DNA of 64,000 nt from Kistimonas asteriae (GTDB lineage: Bacteria; Pseudomonadota; Gammaproteobacteria; Pseudomonadales; Endozoicomonadaceae), in the NCBI RefSeq assembly GCF_018263925.1, contig NZ_JAEVHF010000019.1:32334-96333 (forward strand). Direction: 5' to 3'. Of the stretch, positions 35,688-43,351 are shown piece after piece. The position numbers were made by a program, and so were the translations under genes. The first letter of the stretch is position 1. Every line of letters starts with the position of its first letter. The notes below the pieces were generated by a model. That model searched no databases and was not told the origin of the DNA. It saw nothing but the letters and a program-made list of their open reading frames with translations.

Positions 35688-36332
35688 TTAGCGGATTTCA
35701 GTCACAACCTGCTCTTTGGGAAATCTGACCTTGGGGGCTCTGGAGGGATGGTTGAAATCCCCTTCGGCATGATTACCGACAAGCCCTAAAACGACGCTGG
35801 TCAGCCCTCGAGATTTCAAGCCCATTAGTTCATCCAGCATTTCCGTGCTGAATCCTTCCATCGGGCAGACATCCAGATCAAGGATGGCGCTGGATAACAG
35901 GAACTGGCCAAAGGCCAGGTACACCTGCTGCTTGAGCCACTGGTTGCGCTCTTCCGAAGGCTTGCCAGAGACAAAGCTGGTCAGCATGTTAAGCCGCTCT
36001 TCGTCGATTTCCATACCGCGGACACCCGCCGTCAGTTCTTCAATGGCGTGAACGTCATTTTCATCAAATTGGGTTTTGGCGCAGAACACAAACAGGTGTG
36101 ACGCGTCGCAGAACTTGGGCTTGTTGTTCTCCCAGGCGGATTCTGCCAGTCGCGCCCGTTCATCGGGATTGGAGATGACAAAGAAATGCCAGGGCTGGCT
36201 GTTGATGGACGACGGCGCCAGGCGCAACGTCTCGATCAAGGTCTGGATTTTCTGCTCGTCAGCCGGCCAGTCGGGGTCGAAGACCTTAGTGGTGTAGCGG
36301 TTTTCAAGGATCGTTTTCAGCGTATCGTTCAT
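35688..36332 (-). CDS. NfsB-type NAD(P)H nitroreductase
   Basis: A 214-residue flavoprotein of the NfsB/FRase I group (E. coli NfsB has 217). RYTTKVFDPDW near the N-terminus and LAPSSINSQPWHFFVISN form the FMN site, and the C-terminal part ends with VRFPKEQVVTEI as usual. It reduces quinones, nitroaromatics and flavins. The frame has an upstream GTG, but the ATG at 36332 after AGGA is preferred. It lies 20 nt after znuB but probably has its own role. Confidence 0.9.
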   Translation of the reverse strand: MNDTLKTILENRYTTKVFDPDWPADEQKIQTLIETLRLAPSSINSQPWHFFVISNPDERARLAESAWENNKPKFCDASHLFVFCAKTQFDENDVHAIEELTAGVRGMEIDEERLNMLTSFVSGKPSEERNQWLKQQVYLAFGQFLLSSAILDLDVCPMEGFSTEMLDELMGLKSRGLTSVVLGLVGNHAEGDFNHPSRAPKVRFPKEQVVTEIR

Positions 36333-36352
36333 GGTGAAAATCCTGATCACAG

Positions 36353-37138
36353 TTAACGACGTTGCGGTGAAGCCAGCGTCAGCAGGAATAGCAGGGTACT
36401 GCAGACCACGACGGAAGGACCCGCCGGTGTATCCTGGAACCAGGACAGCGCCAGGCCGCCCAGTACCGCCAGCATGCCAAACAGACTGGCGCCGATGGCC
36501 ATCTGTTCAGGCGTACGTGCCAGACGTTGGGCCGTGGCCGCAGGAATGATCAACATGGCGGTAATCAGCAGGACACCGACAATCTTCATGGCGACGGCAA
36601 TGACCAGGGCAATCAGCACCATCAGTGCCAGCCGCACCTTGCGTACGGGGATGCCTTCGACCTCAGCCAGTTCCTCGTGAACCGTCATGGCGAGCAACGG
36701 CCGCCAGAGCCATAACAGCAGTGTCATGACCAGTGCCCCGCCACCATAGATCCAGAACAGATCCTCGGTACCGACAGCCAGCAAGTCACCAAACAGGTAA
36801 GCCATCAGGTCGATGCGAACATTATCCATGAAACTGACAGCTACCAGCCCCAGGCTGAGTGCGCTGTGCGCCAGTATACCCAGCAGGGTATCCGTCGCAA
36901 TGAAACGTTTCTGTTGCAGGGCGACCAGGAACAGGGCCAGCACCACACAGCAGACCATGACGGCAATGTTCAGGTTGATATCCAACAGCAAGCCGAGGGC
37001 AACCCCGAACAGGGCAGAGTGAGACAGTGTATCGCCAAAATAGGCCATCCTTCGCCATACGACAAACGCCCCAAGAGGGCCGGCAACCAGGGCGACGCCC
37101 AGTCCGGCCAGCAGGGCGTTAAGCAGAAAATCCGGCAT
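36353..37138 (-). CDS. znuB: Zinc ABC transporter permease ZnuB
   Basis: A 261-residue inner-membrane protein with about eight helices, of the ABC-3 family. RRMAYFGDTLSHSALFGVALG near the N-terminus is the typical conserved motif. It forms the zinc channel with ZnuC. Its ATG at 37138 lies within the znuC end (20-nt overlap), showing translational coupling. The solute-binding partner znuA is not next to it, unlike in P. aeruginosa. Confidence 0.94.
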   Translation of the reverse strand: MPDFLLNALLAGLGVALVAGPLGAFVVWRRMAYFGDTLSHSALFGVALGLLLDINLNIAVMVCCVVLALFLVALQQKRFIATDTLLGILAHSALSLGLVAVSFMDNVRIDLMAYLFGDLLAVGTEDLFWIYGGGALVMTLLLWLWRPLLAMTVHEELAEVEGIPVRKVRLALMVLIALVIAVAMKIVGVLLITAMLIIPAATAQRLARTPEQMAIGASLFGMLAVLGGLALSWFQDTPAGPSVVVCSTLLFLLTLASPQRR

Positions 37139-37916
37139 GTGTTTGCGTCCGTGTGTGTTCGGTGGTGGAAGCGTCCGTTGAGGATTCAGGAATGATTTCG
37201 CCGCAGGAAGCGTGCTGGTGGTCATGGTGGTGGCTGTAGACGGCCAGTTCTTCCGATTCCCCGCCAAAGAGTTTCAGATAGGCCGGGTGGCGGCTGACCT
37301 GTTGCGGGTGGCCGGAGCAGCAGACGTGACTGTTGAGGCAGATCACCCGGTCGGTGGCCGCCATGACCAGGTGCAGGTCGTGGGAGACCATCAGTACACC
37401 GCAGCCGGTTTCATCACGAAGCTGGCCAATAAGGTGGTACAGCTCTTTCTGGCCATTCACATCGACACCCTGTACCGGCTCGTCCAGTACCAGCAGATCG
37501 GGCTTACGTAACAGGGCGCGAGCCAGTAATACCCGCTGCATTTCGCCGCCTGAAAGGGTTTGCAGGGGACTTTCGCTGACATGGGGAACGCCAGTTTTGA
37601 CCAGGGCCGCGCTGATGTTTTTTCGGTTGGCGCCGGCAAGGGCCAGAAACCGCTGGACTGACAGCGGCATGGAGGGCTCCACATGCAGCTTTTGTGGCAT
37701 GTAGCCAATCGTAATGCCGGAGGTCAGGGTTCGCTGCCCGGTATCTGGCTTCAAAAGGCCGAGCACGACACGAACCAGGGTGGTTTTGCCGGCGCCATTG
37801 GGGCCGATCAGTGTCACGATTTCACCCCGGTTTAGGGTCAGGTCAATGGTTTCCAGCACGGTGCGGCCCTGGAAACAGACACTGGCGCTTTTCAGCTGCA
37901 GTAACGGGTTGTTCAT
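37119..37916 (-). CDS. znuC: Zinc ABC transporter ATPase ZnuC
   Basis: A 265-residue ABC ATPase: Walker A GPNGAGKT (38-45), signature LSGGEMQR, Walker B LLVLDEP and the switch His in VSHDLH. The C-terminal tail contains SHHHDHQHASCG, a likely zinc-binding tract as in many ZnuC proteins. Its ATG overlaps the zur stop (TAATG), so zur-znuC-znuB form one coupled operon. Confidence 0.95.
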   Translation of the reverse strand: MNNPLLQLKSASVCFQGRTVLETIDLTLNRGEIVTLIGPNGAGKTTLVRVVLGLLKPDTGQRTLTSGITIGYMPQKLHVEPSMPLSVQRFLALAGANRKNISAALVKTGVPHVSESPLQTLSGGEMQRVLLARALLRKPDLLVLDEPVQGVDVNGQKELYHLIGQLRDETGCGVLMVSHDLHLVMAATDRVICLNSHVCCSGHPQQVSRHPAYLKLFGGESEELAVYSHHHDHQHASCGEIIPESSTDASTTEHTRTQTHAGFSA

Positions 37917-38401
37917 TAATCCGGTTTCCGACAGTTGGGACACAGCCCGGTCAGTTCGACGCTGGAATGATTGACCAGGAAGCCGCTGGTATTGGCAGCC
38001 TGTGCGATGGCGGTGCTGATCACGGCGTTATCCAGCTCAACCGTATTACGGCATTTTTCACAGATCAGGAACGAACTCTCATGGGGCTGTTCAGGGTGGG
38101 GGCAGCCAATATAGGCATTCAGGGAGGCAATACGGTGAACCAGTCCCTGGGCCTGAAGGAAATCCAGTGCCCGGTATACGGTGGGCGGTGCAGCACTGCG
38201 TTCCAGTGTTTGGGACAGCATTGCCAGGATCTCGTACGCACCGACTGGCTTGTGGCTCTGCCAGACCAGTTCCAGCACCTGGCGACGGAGTAGTGTCAGG
38301 CGCGCACCTTGCCGTCGGCAAAGGGTCTCTGCCTGATCCAGTGCGCTGGCAATGCACTGGTCATGGTTGTGAGTACAGTAAGCAGTATCGTTCGTCTGCA
38401 A
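37916..38401 (-). CDS. zur: Zinc uptake regulator Zur (Fur family)
   Basis: A 161-residue Fur-family repressor. The N-terminal winged helix holds AAPPTVYRALDFLQAQGLVHRI, followed by the zinc-binding CPHPEQPHES and CEKCRN region and a terminal CPNC pair. With zinc bound it represses zinc uptake genes. The only start that fits the family is TTG at 38401; the nearest upstream ATG is out of frame. A Zur-box-like site lies 30 nt upstream, so it probably represses its own operon. Confidence 0.94.
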   Translation of the reverse strand: MQTNDTAYCTHNHDQCIASALDQAETLCRRQGARLTLLRRQVLELVWQSHKPVGAYEILAMLSQTLERSAAPPTVYRALDFLQAQGLVHRIASLNAYIGCPHPEQPHESSFLICEKCRNTVELDNAVISTAIAQAANTSGFLVNHSSVELTGLCPNCRKPD

Positions 38402-38430
38402 GGGAGGCGACCCATAAAAAACAAAAAACG

Positions 38431-38443
38431 ATACATTATAACA
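38431..38443. promoter_or_regulatory. Zur-box candidate upstream of zur-znuC-znuB
   Basis: On the minus strand TGTTATAATGTAT fits the gammaproteobacterial Zur site (TGTTATANTATAACA) well in the left half and partly in the right. Confidence 0.6.
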
Positions 38444-38498
38444 CTATTGAGCTATTTGGAGAGGCTGAGTTATTGATCCGGTGAATGGAATGCGTTAC

Positions 38499-39533
38499 TT
38501 ACTTAGGCGCAAGTGCCTCGATGCCTGTTCGTTCACTGGTCGAGAAAGGAAATCTATGGGCTTTCCCAGGGTGCCATGGGAAATAGTTAACCGGTTTCCT
38601 GGTGCCCCAGATCTCTGATAAAACCATTTCAGCCGTCCGGTATGCTCCTACAAAGGATAAGCAAGGGAAATACAGTGAAGTATTTAGAGTAAAGAGAAAT
38701 GCACGCCAGGAATATGGCATGAGCTCTCCGACAGAAGAGACGCATAGTGGACAGCAATGAGGGCATATTATGTTTCGTTGATATAATTTTGCATATCTTG
38801 AAAACCGGTTGCGTGACGCAAACAACTTTGTTAAAAGGTTGTCGTTTTCACTGGTTCCGCTTTCAAATTGATCTTCAGGTATGGCTGAAACGACTTGTTC
38901 AAGCTGGCTATAAGTTTCTGATATCTGGTCTAGTAGTCCTTCTATTTCTTTATTTTCTTCTGGGCTTATTTCTCGTAACTCTTTCTCTTTGTATAAATCA
39001 AAGAAAGCTTCATGTAATCGCTCTATTCTCTCGTTAAGGTTGATTTTAATTGTGTTTAGCTGCTCATAGGTGTCTGGTTTAATTGAATCAACCAATGGCT
39101 TCATCATTTTTTTAGTACTTTCTGATGAGATAAGTTTGTTCAACTTAGGTGTTATGTGGTTACAATATGCTTTTAACTCTGCACAGATCTTCTTTTTGTT
39201 CCTGTATGTTGCTATAGGATTAATGCAGTGTGTGCCTGGGTGGTATTTCTTATAATGCTTGTAGCGATTCTTACATGTTTCAACAATTAATCGAAGGAAT
39301 GCGGCCGGTATGCTTAGGGCGCAGGCTATCGGCAGAATGATGATTGTCACGACAATCTTCAATGCGATAATTGAATATTCTTTTAGTTTTTTTAATGTGG
39401 ATGATGGTGCTTTAGGAATATAGTTCTCTGAATTGGCTTCAGGAGAAGACGTTGTCTCTTCTCCAAAAGCTGAAACTGTATGGTTGTTGCTAAATAGCTT
39501 TATATTACAAATTGATGGTAAAGCTGCTAGCAT
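38499..39533 (-). CDS. Orphan AT-rich protein with a hydrophobic hairpin (unknown)
   Basis: A 344-residue protein I do not recognise. Residues 53-86 (IIALKIVVTIIILPIACALSI onward) form a long hydrophobic segment that could be a membrane hairpin. A helical, probably coiled-coil middle (about 125-230, rich in Glu/Lys) follows, then a Cys-rich stretch NIICPHCCPLCVSS and an aromatic C-terminus. No signal peptide. The coding region is clearly richer in AT than znuC or zur beside it. Candidate secreted effector or transferred gene; evidence is composition and orphan status only. Confidence 0.65.
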   Translation of the reverse strand: MLAALPSICNIKLFSNNHTVSAFGEETTSSPEANSENYIPKAPSSTLKKLKEYSIIALKIVVTIIILPIACALSIPAAFLRLIVETCKNRYKHYKKYHPGTHCINPIATYRNKKKICAELKAYCNHITPKLNKLISSESTKKMMKPLVDSIKPDTYEQLNTIKINLNERIERLHEAFFDLYKEKELREISPEENKEIEGLLDQISETYSQLEQVVSAIPEDQFESGTSENDNLLTKLFASRNRFSRYAKLYQRNIICPHCCPLCVSSVGELMPYSWRAFLFTLNTSLYFPCLSFVGAYRTAEMVLSEIWGTRKPVNYFPWHPGKAHRFPFSTSERTGIEALAPK

Positions 39534-39840
39534 TTTTGATACCTCAGGCTTTCTGTCATTGGATATAGTTTAAGCTGTTAAATTTCCGTGTTTATTATTA
39601 AATCAATTTCCTGGTTGTTTTTACGTGTTGAACCATAAAAGGTTCAGCGTTGTATAGATGATGCTTGCCTTTACGTTTGACCTTATAAATCAAAAACAGT
39701 TCCTTGTTTAATAAAGAGCGGCGAAAAAAGAATATATTATGTCTTATTTGTACATGTTATGCTGTTCTTGCTGGCATCTTTATTATAAGTGGCACTGATG
39801 CGAGTTGATTAGGATTAAGGAAGATAAAAAGGACTTGTTT
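39534..39840. other. AT-rich gap
   Basis: About 300 nt of AT-rich sequence upstream of both the orphan gene (-) and the small gene (+). No motif is recognised; it probably holds both promoters. Confidence 0.4.
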
Positions 39841-40059
39841 ATGCCACACTACCGGATTGAACCTATCGATATCTCTGACAGCATTTGGCAGGATTATAAG
39901 AGCGACAGCATTATTATTGAGGCTGATAATGAACAACAGGCTCGATTTATGGCGGCTAATCAAATTGCTGGCGAAAAGTTAAAAGACAACCGGGGGCAGG
40001 CAATGCCACTGCCGCCCTGTCTCGTGAAAGAACAGACCCGATGTATTTGCATAGACTGA
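39841..40059 (+). CDS. Small hypothetical protein (72 aa)
   Basis: A 72-residue soluble protein starting at an ATG 8 nt after AAGGA. It begins MPHYRIEPIDISDSIW, has an acidic middle and a terminal Cys pair (TRCICID). No family recognised. It lies 57 nt before the His-rich periplasmic protein, in the same direction. Confidence 0.6.
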   Translation: MPHYRIEPIDISDSIWQDYKSDSIIIEADNEQQARFMAANQIAGEKLKDNRGQAMPLPPCLVKEQTRCICID

Positions 40060-40116
40060 TTGCCTGACTGCATTTACAACTATCATAAAAAAGACTGACG
40101 GACAGGGAGTGTCATC

Positions 40117-40458
40117 ATGACAGACAAACGGTTGTCATTTGCGATTGTTCTGGTGGGTTTTATGCTTTTTGGTTCTGAGGCAATGGCGCAGGAGTCTGAC
40201 CGCTCTGGCGGGCAGCGCGTCACCAAGGAACAATTGAAGAACATGACGCCCGAGCAGCGGCGGGCCTGGTGGCAGAGCCTTAGCCCGGAACAGCGTGAAA
40301 AAATCAAAGCCAAGCGCCGTGCCAAGGGTGAGCATCGTGGTCATAACCATCCCCGTGACAAGGCGGGAGACCATGATAATCATGGTCATGATCGCGCCGA
40401 TGGCCACAAGAAACGCCCGAAAAAACACGATGATCACGATCATGGGGATGATCATTAA
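40117..40458 (+). CDS. Periplasmic His/Asp-rich putative metal-binding protein
   Basis: A 113-residue exported protein: signal peptide ending AMA before QESDRSG, then MTPEQRRAWWQSLSPEQREKIKAK, a helical segment as in DUF3106-like proteins, and a C-terminal tail with more than ten His mixed with Asp and Lys (DDHDHGDDH at the end). The tail should bind zinc, nickel or copper. Its nearness to the zinc operon is suggestive, but no Zur site was found upstream. A strong stem-loop follows. Confidence 0.78.
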   Translation: MTDKRLSFAIVLVGFMLFGSEAMAQESDRSGGQRVTKEQLKNMTPEQRRAWWQSLSPEQREKIKAKRRAKGEHRGHNHPRDKAGDHDNHGHDRADGHKKRPKKHDDHDHGDDH

Positions 40459-40471
40459 ACGCCTCTGGAGC

Positions 40472-40500
40472 ATAGCCTGACATACTGGCAGGCTATTTTA
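40472..40500 (+). terminator. Intrinsic terminator of the His-rich gene
   Basis: ATAGCCTG / CAGGCTAT stem with a short loop and TTTTAT after it, 14 nt past the stop. Confidence 0.85.
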
Positions 40501-40526
40501 TCCAGCTATATTGCGTGAGCCCTTGT

Positions 40527-40552
40527 AACCTGCCTTTCTGGCAGGTTTTTTC
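40527..40552 (+). terminator. Second intrinsic terminator in tandem
   Basis: AACCTGCC / GGCAGGTT stem with a 5-nt loop and a T-run, 27 nt after the first. Two in a row insulate the next gene. Confidence 0.85.
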
Positions 40553-40713
40553 TGTTTGAGTCCAGCCCATCGCTCCCGGATTGCCGTTCCGGCATTGGCC
40601 TTTCCTTTTGGGCATTTCACACGATCAGTCAGGCAGGGAATCATAGCGTATACATTCATGGCACCGGACACAGACTGGGCCGGCTGCGGATGCCTTGGCG
40701 GGAGAACAGGACA

Positions 40714-41412
40714 ATGCTCGGTATTCTGGGAGGCATGGGGCCTCTGGCAACCATTGATTTCATGCAGAAAGTCGTTATGCGCTGCGGGGTAGGCTCCGAC
40801 CAGGAGCATATGCCCATGCTGGTGCACAATGTCCCCCAGATCCCGGATCGCAGTGCCTGCATCCTGAAGGGCAGTGAAGACCCCTTCCCCGCCATGCTGG
40901 ACGGCCTGCATCGGCTGGAAGAAAGTGGCGCAACCTGTGTCGTGATTCCCTGCAATACGGCCCATTTCTGGTTTGAACGCCTTCAGGCCGAGACCTCCAT
41001 GACCATGATCAGCATTCTGGATTGCGTTATGGCTGAGATTCAGCAGCGTAACCTGTCGCGCATTGGGGTTATGGCAACGTCAGCAACGGTAGCCGCGGGT
41101 TTATACCAGCGCCGGATCGATGCCATGGGTGGTCAAACGCTATTGCCGGATGAGCTGGGTCAGGCTCGCATGATGGAAGCGATCTATGCAATCAAGGCCG
41201 GGTGCATGGAGGAAGGTACCGCCATGATGGAAGCCATTTTTGCGGATTTAAAGGATCAGGGGGCTGAATCGGTGATTTTGGGATGTACGGAAATCCCGGT
41301 TGGACTGGCCCGCCTGGCGATGGAGCAACCGGAAGCCTGCCTCGATGCCACGGCGTTGCTGGCGGATGCCTGCGTCCATTGGTATTACGATAGTCCCGCA
41401 TTGGCGGCCTGA
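40714..41412 (+). CDS. Aspartate/glutamate racemase family protein
   Basis: A 232-residue protein of the Asp/Glu racemase superfamily. GILGGMGPLATIDFMQK at the start, PCNTAH with the first catalytic Cys (about residue 83), and LGCTEIP with the second (about residue 193). It should interconvert L- and D-aspartate or a related amino acid without cofactor. The frame begins earlier, but the ATG at 40714 fits the family. A HypT-like regulator follows 65 nt downstream. Confidence 0.9.
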   Translation: MLGILGGMGPLATIDFMQKVVMRCGVGSDQEHMPMLVHNVPQIPDRSACILKGSEDPFPAMLDGLHRLEESGATCVVIPCNTAHFWFERLQAETSMTMISILDCVMAEIQQRNLSRIGVMATSATVAAGLYQRRIDAMGGQTLLPDELGQARMMEAIYAIKAGCMEEGTAMMEAIFADLKDQGAESVILGCTEIPVGLARLAMEQPEACLDATALLADACVHWYYDSPALAA

Positions 41413-41477
41413 GGATAGTCTGAAATACTTTGCCGCACCCAACCCCTCCCTGCACCGGGCGTAAATTGAGTGACGGT

Positions 41478-42392
41478 ATGAATCTCGAAACGAAATGGCT
41501 TGAGGATTTCCTGGCGCTGGCCGACCTGCGGAATTTCTCCCGTGCGGCCGCGCAGCGCAATGTGACGCAGCCTGCATTCGGGCGTCGTATCCGGTCATTG
41601 GAGCAGGCAACCGGCATTGAGTTGATTGACCGTGGGACAACACCGGTTAGCCTCACCCCACAGGGGCGTCTGTTCCGTACGACTGCCCGGAACCTGCTCA
41701 GACAGATGGAAGAAGGCCTCAACCAGATTCATGGCCTGGACGAACCTGGTAGTCAGCCCATTGATTTTGCCGCCTCCCATTCCCTTTCGCTCTCTCAGTT
41801 ACCCAATCTGCTCGAACATATGGGCAAATTTGATGTTGCTACGCGCAGCCGGGTGGAAAGTATTGATATGGATCTGGCTGTAGAAGCTCTGCAACAGGGA
41901 CGTTGTGATTTCTTGCTGGGATTTGATATCGATGCCCTGATGCAACCGCCCTTTGCCAGTTTGCCACTGGGCAAGACGTGGATGCGCCCGGTGTGCGCCA
42001 GTGATCTGGATGGAGCCCCCCTGTTCCAATTGGAAGCAGGACAGCCATTACCTTTGCTGCGTTACAGTCCGGGCTCCCATATGGGGCGTCGGGTGAATAC
42101 CCTGCTGAAAAAAAGTGCGGATACTCTGCAGTTTCGCTCGGTCATGGAATCGTCCCTGACGGATTTGCTGAAGGTGATGGCGTTGCGGGGCAAAGGCATC
42201 GCCTGGTTGCCGGATTATGCGATCACGGACGAGCTACGTTGTGGACAACTTCAACCATTAGGCGGAGAAGAATGGCGCATAGCTGTCGATGTGATGTTGT
42301 ACCGCAATGATGTCAGGTTGCATGCCGGCGCAGAACGGTTCTGGTCATTACTGGCGAAACAATGTGCTGCTGGTTGGTCGTTGCCCATGTGA
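41478..42392 (+). CDS. LysR-family regulator resembling HypT (YjiE)
   Basis: A 304-residue LysR protein. The N-terminus NLETKWLEDFLALADLRNFS and the downstream ASHSLSLSQLPNLL, VCASD, PLLRYSPGSHMGR and GIAWLPDYAI segments match what I recall of E. coli HypT, a regulator activated by methionine oxidation on hypochlorite stress. Several Met residues are present in the effector domain. Hypochlorite is an animal immune oxidant, which fits a host-associated lifestyle. Orthology is likely but not proven. Confidence 0.82.
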   Translation: MNLETKWLEDFLALADLRNFSRAAAQRNVTQPAFGRRIRSLEQATGIELIDRGTTPVSLTPQGRLFRTTARNLLRQMEEGLNQIHGLDEPGSQPIDFAASHSLSLSQLPNLLEHMGKFDVATRSRVESIDMDLAVEALQQGRCDFLLGFDIDALMQPPFASLPLGKTWMRPVCASDLDGAPLFQLEAGQPLPLLRYSPGSHMGRRVNTLLKKSADTLQFRSVMESSLTDLLKVMALRGKGIAWLPDYAITDELRCGQLQPLGGEEWRIAVDVMLYRNDVRLHAGAERFWSLLAKQCAAGWSLPM

Positions 42393-42420
42393 CCAGCAGC
42401 GTAGAAAGGCAGCGTAGCTT

Positions 42421-42909
42421 TTATGGCTGACTGTTTTGGGAATTGTCCTGACTGTTGCGTTTGAGCCATCGCTCAGGGAAGCGGGCATTCAGGGCTTTCT
42501 GTAGCCGTGTATTGTAGAGTTCCCGGAGATTCTTCAGGTCATCTTCACTCAGATCACTGTCTGCCAGCCGGGAAAACAGGTCGCCGGGTGTTGCATCAAA
42601 GCCGCGGTTATCCGTGACGAAGGCAATATGCTCAATAATGAGTGGCTTGGCGTGCTCAATGATGTTTGTCAGTTCTTCTTCCTGTTGTGCGAGTGTCAAA
42701 CCATCTGCACGGGGTATCAGTAAAATCTTGTCATAACCCGGGCGGCCAAACAGCCGTCGGTGCCATTTGGCGACACCGGCAGCCACCAAAACCGCGTTAA
42801 CCAGAGGACGAATCACTTTCTTGCGCTTGTCATGAGCATCCATCGCCCATGCAAGAAAATCCTTGTACTGTTTGACCAGCCCCCTGTTTTTCAGCCTGTC
42901 CCTGAGCAT
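42421..42909 (-). CDS. Conserved hypothetical protein (162 aa)
   Basis: A 162-residue, charged protein that I do not recognise. It has a basic N-terminal third (KNRGLVKQYKDFL, DKRKKVIRP), a central strand-rich part and an acidic helix (ADSDLSEDDLKNLRELY), ending Asn/Gln-rich. No signal peptide or membrane helix. Base use is like the core genes, so it is probably a normal chromosomal gene of narrow distribution. Confidence 0.65.
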   Translation of the reverse strand: MLRDRLKNRGLVKQYKDFLAWAMDAHDKRKKVIRPLVNAVLVAAGVAKWHRRLFGRPGYDKILLIPRADGLTLAQQEEELTNIIEHAKPLIIEHIAFVTDNRGFDATPGDLFSRLADSDLSEDDLKNLRELYNTRLQKALNARFPERWLKRNSQDNSQNSQP

Positions 42910-43351
42910 GGTAATGGATGTCCTTTTCTGTGGGCTTTCTGTGGTTTTGCGGCACGTTATTTCAGTCTAGACAATGTGTGGTGAATCAGCTGAAACGGCT
43001 TGACTGGAGGGAGTGTCCGGAAAAAATACGGCAGTATGGCAAGGTAATTGCTCTGCTCGTTTCGAACGTTGCGGTCGTTCTGATAAAAGTCACTGGCATT
43101 GAAGTGCAGGCGGTGTGCCGTGTTAGCATTGCCCGCTATCTGCTCAATGTCTTATGAAAGACGACGTCTTTCTGAGGCGGAACGATAAAAATGGACGAGC
43201 AGATGGCTCCGCCAGCCTTGGTTTTTCTGTGATAACAACCGTGTGCCCAGCAACGGTGTTTTTGTCATGGAACAGTCATCAAACTGACCGCGAGTGTTCA
43301 TAAACGGACTTTACGATCAGCCACACGTCATAAAACAACTAAAGACTGCTC
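42910..43351. other. Gap upstream of the alkaline phosphatase gene
   Basis: About 440 nt without a credible gene (a 79-codon frame at 42918 has no support). It holds the Pho-box tandem repeat at 43262-43290. Confidence 0.5.
43262..43290 (+). promoter_or_regulatory. Pho box (PhoB site) upstream of alkaline phosphatase
   Basis: Three direct repeats at 11-nt spacing: TTGTCAT-GGAA, CAGTCAT-CAAA, CTGACCG. The first two fit the PhoB half-site CTGTCAT well, and the third is degenerate. The site ends 62 nt before the start codon. Confidence 0.72.
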
